Shown: positions 14,842 to 26,762, numbered from the stretch's first letter. The stretch: 64,000 bases of DNA from Chalciporus piperatus (GCA_038093975.1 JBBPTG010000006.1:310001-374000), one strand, 5' to 3'. The notes: generated by a model from the sequence alone, not told the origin. A program made the numbers and translations.

Positions 14842-17202
14842 ATGGTCGTACAAAGTGAGAAATATGCCGTATAGATAGAAAATACTCACCAAATTCCTAG
14901 GTAAACATTTTCTGAACACCCCTTCATCATTGGTGGTCGACTCTCTCAGGGGTCTTTGTGTGCTCAACCCACACCTCGCCCTCGATGCTGCGAACAAAAG
15001 TGAGGGTTTGCGAGCGAGGGATACCCTCTCTCCCTAATCTCATTTCTCGAAACAGTCGTCTATCTGGCCAATCCAGATCGATCAAAAGTCGCGCTCATGT
15101 GCGGAGGTGGCTCTGGTCATGAGCCATCCCACTCAGGATTTGTCGGTGGGTAGAATCACTGTGGTGTGCACCGTATCTCACTTTTTTTTTCGATCGTAGG
15201 TCAAGGCATTCTCACAGGTAAGACTCGCGCACAACTCTTACCTCGATTCTCAAGCCCCTGTCACTAGCTGCCGTATGTGGAAATGTATTCGCCTCTCCAA
15301 GCGCCAGTCAGGTCCGCCGCGCAATGGACCTGGTGAGCAACGATGCAGGGTACGTTGCAACCACATTCATCTCGTCCCCCCACCGATTTTCTCCACATAG
15401 CACGATCATCGTAGTCAAGTACATCAATTTGCTTTCTCCGTTCTTGTCACTGAATAACGAATGACTTGAGGAATTATACTGGGGATGTCCTCAACTTTGG
15501 ACTTGCGAAGGAGCAGTATGCTGCCGTTCACCCTGACAAGTCAGATCGAGTCAAATTCGTCATCGTAGGCGACGATGTCGCAGTTGGAAGAGAACAGGGG
15601 AAAATCGTTGGAAGAAGGTACGGTTTCTTCCCCTCATCCTGCATCGCTCACGCCAACTTGATATTCATAGAGGTCTTGCAGGCGTCTGTATCGCCTACAA
15701 GGTTGCCGGAGCCCTGGCTGCTCGAGGAGGCACCCTAGACGAGGTATACACCGTCGCAGAATATGTTGCATCCCACCTCGGCACCATCGGAGTAGGACTG
15801 GAGCATTGCCATGTATGTAACGTCCCAGCTCCCCATATACGCATCTAACCTTGTTTGCAGGTTCCAGGGACTGCAACGCCTGACACTCACCTCGGTGCGA
15901 ACGAACTCGAGATAGGACTCGGGATTCACAACGAGAGTGGGCACCGTCGCGTCTCTCCTGTGCCCCCGCTCAACGAACTCATTTCAAACCTCATCCAAAT
16001 GATCACTTCCACCACCGACCCCGACCGATCCTTCGTGCCCTTTAAGAACAACAGGACCGACCGTGTCGTGTTGCTCGTCAACAACCTTGGTGGTATCAGC
16101 GAGCTCGAGCTTGGGGCCATCGTTGGCGAGGCGAAGAACGCCCTCGATAAGCAGGGCATCACGGTCATGCGCATCCTTTCAGGGTCATTCATGGTCCGTA
16201 TACTCTCTCCCGAGCCGTGAAAGTAGACTGACATATACATCATTCCAGACAAGCCTCAACATGCCGGGTTTCTCCATCACCCTCTTGCTCCTTCCCAACG
16301 CCGATAGCGGCACTACAATTTCCACGGATCTCATTCTATCCCTCCTCGACGATCCCACGGACGCCCCGGGATGGAAATGGTCCTCAAAGACGGTACCTCA
16401 GACTGTCTCCGAGACACCTTCCCAGGCATCAGCCACACCTGCTCCTACCAGCCAATCTTCGCTCAGAGCACCGGACGCCCCTTCTTTCCGGGATGCCATC
16501 AAGCGTGCCTGTGAGGCCCTTTTGGCTGCTGAGAGCGAGATTACCGACATGGACAAGATCGCAGGCGATGGTGATTGTGGACTCACACTCAGTGCAGGTG
16601 CATCAGGTCAGCCTGTGCTCACTATTGTTCATTTCGTCACAAAGTACTGATACTTACCTCAACAGGTGTGCTCGAGGCTCTTGGACAAGGTGTCATCACA
16701 GGGCAGGACGTGATCAACAGCATGATTGCCATCTCCAGGGTCGCAGAGGAGAAAATGGGCGGAACCAGTGGCGCCTTGTACTCGTTCGTATAGCGTCTTC
16801 TTCGGTCCCACCCTCAGATTCACTAAACTCATTTCCCTTGCTTCAAACAGTATCTTTTTCTCCTCCCTCGCCCAAGCTTTGGCGCAATCTTCATCCGAGG
16901 TGGCTAGTCCTGAGGTTTGGACAAGCGCACTCCAGTCCGCTCTCCTTCGGTTGTACACTTACACACGTGCTCGACGACCCTCGCGCACGCTTATCGACCC
17001 GCTCGCAGCTTTTGTGGAAACATTACCAAAGGGATTTGAGACTGCTGTCAAGGCCGCGCAGGATGCTGCAGAGGAAACCAAGGATACAGATGCAAAAGCG
17101 GGACGGAGTGCATATGTTTCCGGTGAGTGGTTGAAGGAGAAGAGGGTCGCTGACCCTGGGGCTTGGGGTGTTAAAGTTATCGTCGAAGCACTTGCAAAGT
17201 GA
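14842..17202 (+). CDS. DAK1: Dihydroxyacetone kinase (DhaK-DhaL fusion)
   Basis: ATP-dependent kinase that phosphorylates dihydroxyacetone (and glyceraldehyde), detoxifying it and feeding glycerol carbon into glycolysis. The start at 14842 is supported by splicing MVVQ to SKHFLNTPSSLVVDSLRGL, the usual N-terminus. The DhaK domain shows MCGGGSGHEPSHSGFVGQG, NYTGDVLNFGLA and GIHNESG, whose His binds the substrate covalently in this family. The DhaL ATP-binding domain shows MDKIAGDGDCGLTLSAGASG and EEKMGGTSGALYS. A low-complexity linker joins the two. Several introns interrupt it; one at about 16792-16850 joins ALYS to IFFSSLAQAL. The stop is at 17200-17202. Motifs are intact and length (near 590 residues) is normal. 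Confidence 0.95.
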
Positions 17203-17537
17203 TGGACAAGTGTACTGAACTTGGGAAGTAGCATGCTGTAAAATATCGAACAACTCAAAGAGTGGAACTGTGCTTTGAATGTGAATGTGCTTCGCATACG
17301 AACTCTCAAGATTTAATAGTCTGAGTCAGAGCCTGGGCAATACTTCAATCAAAGAATGCAATCCCCGTAGTTTAGCTGTAAGTATGTACTCTGTCAGAGA
17401 GCTCATGGAGCGGCAGTCCGATATTGCATCATTACACACGTGATGTGTATAGAGAGTACCCTCGCGATTATGGGTCGGCAGGTAGACTTGCAATCTTTTC
17501 CGAGTCCCGGGCAGGATGCTCGCGACGAACAACGATC
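17203..17537. other. Intergenic region DAK1 - ZAP1-like gene
   Basis: Holds the DAK1 3' end and presumed promoter of the zinc-finger gene. I looked for a yeast-type zinc-responsive element (ACCTTNAAGGT) by eye and saw none. An upstream open frame (17424-17537) runs into the zinc-finger ORF, so the start could lie a little earlier. Confidence 0.45.
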
Positions 17538-19334
17538 ATGGACACTCGACGTCCTCAAGACTCGTTTACCGCTGCTCGTACTCTATACGACCAGTGTCCC
17601 CAATCAACAGATCATTGCAGTCAGTCATCTTGTTCCATACCAGAAATCACACCAGATTGCACAGACGAATGTCTCGTCCTCACGTGTGATGACCCGACTC
17701 ATCCCTCCTCCGACTGCCATGTTGTAAATGGCTCTACGTCCTGCGATGAGTCTTGCTTGGCCGCCACAGAGTGCTCAGGCGTAGATGAAATCGTGAGCCA
17801 ACCCTTGTCTTACCCACATTTCTATCCTCACCAACCCTCCACAGCTTCAATGCTGCACCGACTACCACTCTTATGTAGGACAAAACCCCTACGACTCACT
17901 CGCAGACATGCACTGGGATCCATCCTTCTCAGACATGCTCTGTGAATGCACCCAGGACCCTGATTTGATGTCCGTAATACACCACTCGCCCCTTTCGGAG
18001 TCAACCTATTCCATAAACTCTTTTCCCCCTTCGATACGCTCTTTCATCTCAGACTCCTCTGTCTCTTCCAGCGCTTCCTCCTCCTCTTCCTCGTCTCCTT
18101 CTCTCCCTCCGTTTTCTCTACAGACACATGCCACATCTCCCATCTCTCCGCTTCCCCCCACCCATTCCTTCTCCTGTATGTGGGCAAATTGCGGTTCTGT
18201 GTTCCATTCCTTGTCAGAACTCGTCGGACATGTCAATCTTCAACATCTCCGCTCTATGGGTAGTCGGGATCCCGCTTCAGAAGTAATGATTCAGCTACAG
18301 CAAAATACACAACTTTTCGATCAAAATACACTTTCCTGCCATTGGGGTGATTGTGCGTTGTACACATCTCCATCGTCTGTGTCTGGCACATCGTCTGCGA
18401 CATCCACCGATGACCCTCTCAACGTCCTCGCAACGCACCTCATGCAAGACCATCTTGGTCTTCATTTTCCATTCCCCCCCGAGACAACCGTCCAAAGCGG
18501 TCTCTCTGGAGTCCAAAACACTGATTCCACCCCCTCGCTATCTTGCGATGGCTCCCCTCTACATGACTGTTCAGGTAGCCATGTTTGCAAGTGGCAGTCA
18601 TGCACCCAAACTTTCTCTTCTTGTGATGACTTGACAGTCCACGTCGCGTCGGTACATATCGGAAGCGGGAAGGCTCACTATGAGTGTTTTTGGGACGGCT
18701 GCAACAGGAACGGCACCAATGGTTTTGCCAGCAAACAAAAAATATCGAGACATCTCCAGGTCTGTATTTTCGCATTACATTTACATCGGACGCTGATAAA
18801 ACATTGTAGTCACACACCGGCCACAGGCCTTTCCAATGCCATGTTTGCAATCAAAATTTCTCCGAGGCAGCCACGCTTCAGCAGCACATGCGTCGCCACA
18901 CGCACGAGAGTGAGTTTCTCGTCCAGACTAGCTGCGCCTCGTGCTGACCGTTTCAGGGCCATATGTCTGTGACTTCCCTGGTTGTGGAAAAACATTTGCC
19001 ATCACAGGCGCTTTGACCATTCACAAGCGCACCCACAATGGGCTCCGACCTTTCAAGTGTAAATATTGCGACAAGTAGGTGTCCTGTTGGCCTGAAACCA
19101 TCTTTCTCCTCAAAACAGTTTTCTAGAGCATTCTCGGAATCGTCTAATTTATCCAAACATGTAAGTCTTGATGTTCTTCTGGTGTTTTGTCTCTCACTCG
19201 CATGGCCGGTAAAGCTACGGACGCACACTGGTGTACGTCCATATCTATGCACTGAGGAGGGATGTAAGAAGGCGTTCGCGAGACCGGATCAACTGGCAAG
19301 ACATGCAAATGTGCACCGGAAGAAGGTTTCATAG
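17538..19334 (+). CDS. ZAP1: C2H2 zinc-finger transcription factor, ZAP1-like (zinc-responsive)
   Basis: Eight C2H2-type fingers arranged as in yeast Zap1, the activator of zinc-uptake genes. The first is [10 protein letters not shown], the second CHWGDCALY with an insertion, the third [10 protein letters not shown]. The fourth, [10 protein letters not shown], follows the short linker [10 protein letters not shown], as in Zap1. Then come [53 protein letters not shown] and [19 protein letters not shown], a typical DNA-binding array. The N-terminus ([10 protein letters not shown]) is very cysteine-rich, which in Zap1-type proteins can sense zinc. Introns occur near 17792-17850, 18760-18810, 18910-18957, 19075-19118 and 19158-19214. 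The stop is at 19332-19334. The finger layout makes ZAP1 likely, but the regulatory role is inferred. Confidence 0.82.
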
Positions 19335-19576
19335 TATGATTCGATCATGTCTGCCAGCTGAGGGATGGGTCACATCGCATGGATCATCGTTGATGTTCGT
19401 ATATACACCGTGTAGGTATCAAAACATAGATCACATTCCTGGGCGGTAAACGTACCACGGTCGATAGATACGAGACTGCAGGGTAAAGTGAAAGGGGAAT
19501 CCAAGCAAGAGCACGCAGTTGAGGATGGAACACATGAAACGACTCGAATGATAGCGATAAATGACGGAAAATAAGT

Positions 19577-20493
19577 TTACCACTGCCCCTGCAATGCCAA
19601 TCTATTAATGCCGTGAGTGACATCGACCTGGCCTTCGCCTTCTAAGACTTCGGGCTCTAGTGCTGGCGCCTTCCTCAATGGTGTGGCTTCTGCCGAGGGG
19701 GAGGAACGCGGGGGTACAACGAGGGAAGTAGGTGCGAGACCGAGAGTTCTCCTTGTGGGTATGACGCGACCTGTCGGATGCAGATGTGGTTCAGGAACGC
19801 TCAGAGATCTCAAGAAAAGGCCAACATACCTAATTTCTTGAGATTGTCATATCCCCTTAGCCGCTCCTTGTCAAACTCTGGATTGACGGACGAGCCCTCT
19901 TCAAGTACCACATAATCAATGCGTTTCGCGATGAGGAACGCTTCGTCCAGCGTCCATACGGCGTCTGGGACGATCTCGTCGACCCAGCGACAATGGCGAA
20001 GAAGTTCGCAGCGTTCGACATGGGGGAAGCGTGGGTGGGTGCCATGTTGGTGACAGGGATCGTCGGGGAATACGCCAACCATGAGGTACACGGAAGGGAA
20101 TGAGAGCTTAGCCTGTCGAAGCTGTAGCATGCGGCTGGGGGGTGATGGTTAAGCATACTTTGTCAGTATCTGAGTGTATGACGAAACGTACCCGGCGGAG
20201 AGCACATCGAATACACCATCGAGATAGACTCTGATGGTGCGGTTATCAATGGGATAGGTGACGCTTCGACCGCTGGTGGAGTCTATCACGCCTCGTACCC
20301 ATGTCTGTATGTCTGTGGCGGAAAGAGTGACTGTGCTGAGTGTTTCACGAGCTTCCTCTGATGGCTGTAATTCTAGTACGGGTTGAGTGGGGAAGTGACC
20401 AAAGTCAGCGATGCTGGATTCGAGCGAGCGTTGACCTGGACTTGAGACGAGGTCGTAGTCGTCGTCGCTGAGGACGGAAGCGGTGTCCATCAT
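19577..20493 (-). CDS. Phosphocholine cytidylyltransferase-like protein, probable pseudoenzyme
   Basis: Related to CTP:phosphocholine cytidylyltransferase, the key enzyme of the Kennedy pathway. The fold signatures are clear: IRVYLDGVFDVL, then LSFPSVYLMVGVFPDD, CELLRHCRWVDEIVPDA and WTLDEAFLIAKRIDYVV, then KKLGRVIPTRRT. But the catalytic HxGH signature, normally HLGHM after the VFD segment, reads SAGRM here. This follows from the only workable splice (GG at the donor, CCGCATG at the acceptor, about 20130-20190). The second motif, RTEGISTSD, reads RTLGLAPTSL. Both CTP-binding signatures are therefore lost while the rest is kept, suggesting a non-catalytic or repurposed protein. The start at 20493 gives MMDTASVLSDDDYDL; the tail is proline-rich. 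There is no internal stop, so it is not obviously a pseudogene. Confidence 0.8.
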
Positions 20494-20621
20494 AAATTTA
20501 ATTGACGGTGCGAGTCCAAACTCACTCAGCGCAACTTCGGAGTTGCATAGTCTTGTCCGAATCCTCACTGTGCTAAGTGAATCCTCAAAGTTCTACTATT
20601 TGCTACATTGCGGACTACAAG

Positions 20622-21686
20622 TTACACTCGGGCTACTACCACGGGCGGTATCGATCCGGGCAAGAATGCTGGTCCTCCCTTGTTGGCCTCGTACCACAAA
20701 CGGTCATGTGCGAGTAAGACTTGCAGGCTGCCAAGATTCATCAACTCGCGAATCCGGTTCACGTTCTTCTCCGCTACTTCCTTGTTCGCGTGCATGATAC
20801 ACTTCTCCGCTCCAGTCACCGCATCAAACACGCATGCAAACGACTTCTCTCCTGTCACGATCCGCCAGTCATGCGCCGAATCACCGCCGAGGAGAATCCA
20901 GGACCCACTCGGAGACGTTCTCGCCAACACGTTGATGTATCCAGCGACGTGTCCTGCCGTGTCCTGCCATCAGTAACCCGCACGCTTCGAGAAGTGACCT
21001 CCTTTCAAAACTTACCTGGTGCACCGACGATATACAAACTTCCATCCCCGAAAAAGTCCAACGCATTCGGATACGGCCCGATCGACCTGTTCATCTCCGA
21101 CTCGGAAATGAACCGTGCTCGATCTATCGGAATCGCGCTCGAGGAGAAGAGTGCATCTGGATAGTGGGGGTATCCATTCGCCAACAATCCTCGACATCCT
21201 TACCCGACGATGAATTCCGCTTTCGTGAACGGCGTGTGGTCTCCGATGCTACATTCATATAGAACCCAACGTCAACGGGCAACCGCATATCCACAGAAAC
21301 CGAATCACTTACTGATCCCAGTGCAGATGGCTCAAGATGACAGCGCCTACCTGCTCAGGCGCTCCCCCTCCCTTCTTGAGCGACTCTGCGACGTTCTGAT
21401 CCACCGTGGGAGAGAATCCAAAGTCCCTGATCCGTCTCTGCGTCGCAGGCGGGTACTTGTCGAACTCACGACATGTACCAAGGTCACCGAACACCATTTG
21501 GGACCTTGTCTTCGAATGACGCAACGAGAAGGCCAGAGAAGGAACCAAGACCCTTTCGGGCTCAGTGTCTGCGATAATCTTTTCGATAGGGAGGTTGATG
21601 ATTCCTGCCTCGAGCGCGGAAACATCTATGTACGCTTGGTCGGGCGTAGGTGGAGGGAGCATCGTTGTACCGACCTTGTCAGACAT
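20622..21686 (-). CDS. Metallo-beta-lactamase fold hydrolase 1 (lactonase-like)
   Basis: First of three tandem paralogues. The start at 21686 gives MSDKVGTTML, matching the N-terminus of the third copy. The zinc-binding motif SHLHWDHIGD is formed across an intron: the exon ends in CA and the next begins with C. The second histidine region follows (GHVAGYINVLARTS) and then LLGGDSAHDWR with the bridging Asp. The C-terminus is WYEANKGGPAFLPGSIPP. There is no signal peptide, so it is probably intracellular. The family includes AHL-lactonase-like enzymes; fungal members have been linked to cleavage of bacterial quorum-sensing lactones. Substrate here is inferred only. The stop is at 20622. Confidence 0.85.
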
Positions 21687-22371
21687 GGCACAGATAAACA
21701 GTTTAGTGGCAACTTGAACCTCTGAGTAAGCCGCAGCGTGCTCCATTCATGGATCACGGGTCTGATCGAATCTTGTTGTGTGGTAATAATGATAATGATT
21801 CAAAGCCTTCGGAGAACTCAGATGCTCGACAAGTGTGATTTCCCAGTTCATGCCGCTTCAGAGTCCAAGGCAGGCCCAATCGACTTGCTTTCACCTCGGA
21901 GTTCCTACACTTTGTTGGTGGGCTTAGTAATAGTAGAGATTATCCCGGAGGACTGTACTGTTGCAAGTTCCAAAGACGGATCCAAGGTATCTCAGGCTAT
22001 TTATTGCAATTTCGAAGGTCTCCCCGTCTGACCTGTGTTTCTTTCACTGAAATGCACTGTGCTGAAGTACTAGATAGAGACTTGCAAGGCTCCCCGGGCC
22101 TCATCTCACTTTTCGCATATCCAAGGACAGAATTTTTACCGCAGAAACAATTGAGAGCATCCATGATCGAGTCACTAAAGCCATCACCACTCCGATAGTC
22201 ATATCTCGAAATGTTGACATATTCTTCTGCTGACACCAACGTCTCAAAACATATGTAGATTGGTTAGTGAATGTTTGAACTTGGAGCCAGACTATGGCAA
22301 CATGTGGTATTTAACAGGTGTCAGGAATATGATATTGTTTGCTTACTGGAATGTAATACACTCGTGGGTGC
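21687..22371. other. Intergenic region between lactonase-like copies 1 and 2
   Basis: Upstream of copy 1 and downstream of copy 2. A minus-strand frame at 21997-22239 has no recognisable homology. I saw no remnant of a further lactonase copy. Confidence 0.5.
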
Positions 22372-23412
22372 TTATAGTAGAGCTGGTATTGTTCCAGGAA
22401 GGAAAGCATGGCCTCCCTTGTTTGCATTGTACCAGTTGAAGTCGTGAGCAATCAACACTTGAACTCGGGGGATGTCCAACAGCTTGCCGATTCTCCTGAT
22501 TGATTCTTCCGCAGCCTCTTTATTGACGTGTGCACATCGGACAACTCCTGCCTCGTCGACACTATGTTCGACCTTCCCTTCCCCTGTTATGAGATGGAAG
22601 TGGTGCGCCGAGTCTCCTCCGAGAAGAATCCATGCACCGTCAGAGGACGTGCGAGCGAGGACGTTGACATGTCCAGGTAGATGCCCTTGAATGCGATAAG
22701 GTCAGTTGTCGTCTTTCTCGTGTCAACGTCACACGGACCTGGTGTGTCTATCACATACATGCTGCCATCGCCAAAGTAGTCCGTAGCATGAGGGAATGGA
22801 CCGATCGAAGTACTGAAGTCGGCAGCCGACAAGAACCGGGTGCGTTCGACCGGGATGCAATCAGCAGCAAAGGAAGAGTTTGGATCTGTGGGGTATCCGG
22901 GGCTAAGGATGCTTTTACATTCTTCCCCTACGACGAAGGTCGCTTTCGTGAACGGGCGTGAATCACCTATGCTGAGAGATCAGGTTAGTTAGCTTCAGCC
23001 GTGGAAAGATACCCGAGGACGCTTACTGGTCCCAGTGCAGGTGGCTGATGATGACCACATCGATCTGGTCGGGGGATAACCCCCCCTTGATCAACGATTC
23101 GTCGACGGTCTGGCAAGGCAAGACCTGAATGCCTAGTTTGCTGTCGTCTTTTCCGACCACATGCTGCAACACGGCTGGGGGGTACGCTTCGATGTCACGT
23201 CGAATCCCGAGGTCAAACACTGCCCGTGTTCCGAGTTTGGAGTGCTGCAGTACGAAGGCGAGAGAAGGACAGGTGATAGATTCGTCTGGGTTTGCTCCAG
23301 CTAGGATGAAGTTGAGTGGTATGGTCAGTATTCCAGCATCGAGTGCGGAAACATTCATGAAAGCTTGGTCGGCTTGGGGAGCAGGTAAACTGGGTGGGTC
23401 TTGCGGGGACAT
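22372..23412 (-). CDS. Metallo-beta-lactamase fold hydrolase 2 (lactonase-like)
   Basis: Second tandem paralogue. The start at 23412 gives MSPQDPPSLPAP, followed by the shared QAFMNVSALDAGILTIPL. The zinc motif SHLHWDHIGD is again split by an intron after CA of the last His codon, the same intron position as in the other two copies. Later segments shared with its neighbours are FFxEETRR-side positions, the LLGGDSA region and WYNANKGGHAFLPGTIPALL, with the stop at 22372-22374. It carries an extra loop (GKDDSKLGIQVLPCQTVD) absent from copies 1 and 3, so it is the most divergent. Active-site residues look intact. Confidence 0.85.
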
Positions 23413-23981
23413 TGTCGCCGTGGTGAGATTCGGGGGTGGGATAGAAGGGCGACAATTAGGGCGGTACGGTGCTCTATTTATATGGAGGGGAACCGTGTCC
23501 AGGATGGAGCAGGACTTACTCTCACTAAATATTTAATAAACGGGCATTAATGCCACCACCACCGCGGGCTTAACGGTGAGTCTCGGGAGGCAGACTGGGA
23601 AACGATGTTGCAAAGTTCCATTTGAAAGATTAGTATGATTGTCTCGAAAACGGATAAAGACTACCCGCCAAAGGGGTCTAGTGTTCCCGTCTGCTGGAGG
23701 AACATGAAAGCTGTTCGCACTCACATGACTTGATCAATTGATCAATTGATCCATCAATCAATCGAGTGAATTGTGGTACCTGGTATGCGCTAAGTATCCA
23801 TTGGCCTGGGTTCGTGCCGTCCACAAAGGTGCAGTCCACTACTTGGACAGTGCTTAACATACCCGTCACGCTTCAAGCTTCAGTCTCGAGGGTCTTCAAG
23901 TTGGTTATGGAAGTGGTGGACATTGGACAAGTTTTTCTAGATGTACAGCCACATGCCTGACCAAGAACAAACTCGGCCCAC
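23413..23981. other. Intergenic region between lactonase-like copies 2 and 3
   Basis: Contains no supported gene. Its notable feature is a 22-base run at 23730-23751 in which the palindrome TTGATCAA overlaps itself repeatedly, followed by a short ATCAATCA run. It lies upstream of copy 2 and may be promoter sequence, but no factor is known. Confidence 0.5.
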
Positions 23982-24999
23982 TCACGCCACTGGCGGAATA
24001 ACCCCAGGAAGGAATGCAGGCCCTCCCTTGTTTGCTTCATACCACGGTACATCATGTGCAATGAGCACCTGCACCTTTGGTATGCTCAGCAGCGACCGTA
24101 TCCTTCGAATGTTCTCCGTCGCGAGCTCTTTGTCCACGTGGATGCACCTATGTATACCGGACGTATCCAAGAAATGCCCAATCTCTTTCTCTCCGGTGAT
24201 CAGCCTAAAGTCTCCAGCCGAATCGCCGCCTAGGAGGATCCACGATCCGTTGGGCGATGTTCGCGCCAGTACGTTGACGTGTCCACCGAGATGACCTACA
24301 TATCCCAAGGTTCAGGTTCTGAAACTCTCTTGATTGCAAACGGACCACTCAACCTGGTGCATCCACGATGTACATGCTGCCGTCGCCAAAATAATCGCAT
24401 GCTCTTGGATACGGGCCAATCCTGGTGCTCATGTCCTCTTCTGAGAGGAAGCGCGTTCGCTCCATGGGCAGAGCGGTCGAGGAAAATATGGCGTCCTGGA
24501 CGATAGGATAACCCTTTGCGAGTACTCCTTTACATCCTTCGCCGACGACAAAAACCGCTTTCGTGAATGGCTCAGGATCCCCGAGGCTTGACAATGATCA
24601 ATTCTAACGGCATCACGAGATGAATGATGATACTCACTGATCCCAGTGGAGGTGGCTAACTACAACTGCGTTCACGTCCTCCGGGTTGACCCCACCCTTC
24701 TTCAACGATTCCGAGACGCTCTGCGGTACCTCGGGCTGGAAGTCGAAGTGCTTGATTCGGTTCTGAACGCCGGGCGGTAAATTCTCGATGTCTTGCCTGA
24801 TTCCCAGGTCGAAGACGACTTGGTATCCCGTTCTCGAATGGCGCAACGAGAAGGCCAGAGATGGGTTCCTTATGAATTCATCAGGGGGTGACCCCGCAAC
24901 GATGATCTGCAATGGCACTTTCAGACTTCCCGCTTCCAATGCGGAAACGTCCATGTAGGCCTGGTCTGGACTGGGAAGAGGGAGTGCTGGATCTGACAT
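23982..24999 (-). CDS. Metallo-beta-lactamase fold hydrolase 3 (lactonase-like)
   Basis: Third and outermost copy. The start at 24999 (MSDPALPLPSPDQAYMDVSA) agrees with copy 1. The zinc motif is SHLHWDHLGD, formed across an intron at about 24592-24640. Then come DPEPFTKAVFVVGEGCKGVL, the metal-site segment HLGGHVNVLARTSPNGSW, LLGGDSAGDFR and the tail WYEANKGGPAFLPGVIPPVA, with the stop at 23982. Copies 1 and 3 are closest to each other. The three genes share strand, intron positions and motifs, so they arose by tandem duplication. The upstream region faces SEN2 on the other strand (320 bases between starts). Confidence 0.87.
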
Positions 25000-25319
25000 G
25001 GCGGAAGTTGGGGATACCCTTGGAGGGGAATTTTCCCCGATATATACGAAGTTGGGTTCTCAACGGGCCGAGTGAGCAAGGCGCTTCTGGCACGGGGGGA
25101 GTCATGTGTCCAGGAGGTCGCAGGGGCGGGTCCCCACTGGAGTATCTCTGCTCAGGCTCAGTATAGAGCACGTATCATATGCATAATGTCCGAATCGGCT
25201 TTGATACCGATAGGCATGACTCCAAGTACCCAAAAAAACTGTTGTTCTACTATGACTCGTGAGCGCCTGAGCCGTTGTGGCTGAGCTGGACGATAGTAGT
25301 AACATACGCGACTCATACC
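25000..25319. promoter_or_regulatory. Divergent promoter region, lactonase 3 / SEN2
   Basis: Lies between a minus-strand start at 24999 and a plus-strand start at 25320, so both promoters must be here. Short frames on both strands look like chance. No factor site was recognised. Confidence 0.5.
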
Positions 25320-26762
25320 ATGTCATTGATCCAACCACCCAGTCGATCCAAAACATCTCAGAAACCATCTGCACGACGCACGGAAAACAATCGCATCTAT
25401 GCTAACACCCTTCCCATTATCCTCAGCGAGCCTACCCAACCATCCCTTTTTCGTAGAGGCCTCGGACTCCTTGGCATCTCGGTCTCAGACGTCCTCAACC
25501 CACATTGTGAAGGTGTCTTGGACGTGGCGACGCGTTCGGTATGGGTACTCGACATGAAGGACGCGATGTTACTCTGGCAGAGAGGGTTCTTCGGAAAAGG
25601 CGACCTCTCGAGAAGCGAACCAAGTTGGTTAGTAAGGCAGATCAACGCAAGGAAACAGGCGAAAAAGGGTGAGTTCGTGACATGCTACTCTCGCTGTGGA
25701 CAGCTGCTCAGCGCGGTGCTTCAGGCGGGATGACATCCGAGGAGGTCACAGCGAAGCGCAGAGCTGAGCGAAAACAGTTCAAACTGGATCGTGCAAAGGC
25801 TATGGCCGCTGCTGCCGCCGAAGCAGAGGCTGCGTTCAAGGAGGGGCGCGTTATGTCGACCATCTATGCCCCAGATGGAACGCGCGTGATACCATCAGCT
25901 GCTACTTGGAAACCCAAAGAAGACACACGAGTAGAAGAAGACGTATCGCAAATGGAAGAGGGTGATGAAGAGGATGAAGAAGAACCCATAGAGAACGTAG
26001 AGCATCTCCAGCTCACCCTCCAAGAGGCGTTTTTCCTCCTGTGGAACTTTGATTGTCTGTCAATCTCGAACCCGGATACCGTGAGCCATCTCTTCCGCTT
26101 CCTGGTATCCTAACTCAATCCTGGTCTTCGATAAGGGTGACTCGCTGACCCTGTCAAACATATGGGATGCTTTTCAAAACATATACATACCCTCTCCCGA
26201 TCTCACACTTTCGGTCGCTCCTCCTCAACATCGTCGATTTGATAACCCTTTCCTGGTGAATTACGTTGTCTTTCACCACTACAGATCCTTGGGCTGGGTG
26301 GTCAAGAGCGGCATCAAATTCTGTGTCGACTATCTGCTGTACAAGCGGGGACCCATCTTCTCACACGCAGAGTGGGTCCTTTGTCGTGTAATGGAGGAGG
26401 CATGCTTACTGACGGAGTACGACTCAGATTTGCGATCGTAGTATGTCCGGTGTATGAAGACCCCGCTGATCAAGAATCCTCGCCTTTCAACTTGCAGAAC
26501 GCGTCCCCTTTCTCGTGGTCCTGGCTTAGCACGATCAACAGGGTGAACTCGCAAGTTCAGAAGGTCTGTCCCCCACCCCTCGTATTGAAACGTTGCCTGA
26601 CTATCACGCGTGATTGACTAGACACTCGTCCTGTCGTACGTCACTATCCCGGCACGTTCAAGACTATTTGAAGACATTTTATCGTCCCCGGCTTGCTTCG
26701 CACATTACTCTGTGCGGGAGGTTGTATTGAGACGGTTCGTGCCCGCGCGGATGCGAGATTAA
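25320..26762 (+). CDS. SEN2: tRNA-splicing endonuclease subunit SEN2
   Basis: Catalytic subunit that cuts the 5' splice site of intron-containing tRNAs. The start at 25320 ([12 protein letters not shown]) precedes a basic tail. Then [16 protein letters not shown] and [20 protein letters not shown] form the N-terminal domain. A charged coiled middle with an acidic run follows (25700-26010). The C-terminal nuclease domain has [20 protein letters not shown], the [15 protein letters not shown] segment with the catalytic Tyr and His, then [12 protein letters not shown] across an intron at 26378-26430. The end is [10 protein letters not shown] and a stop at 26760-26762. The start at 25320 is preferred to an upstream GTG frame. 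Catalytic residues appear intact. Confidence 0.93.
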
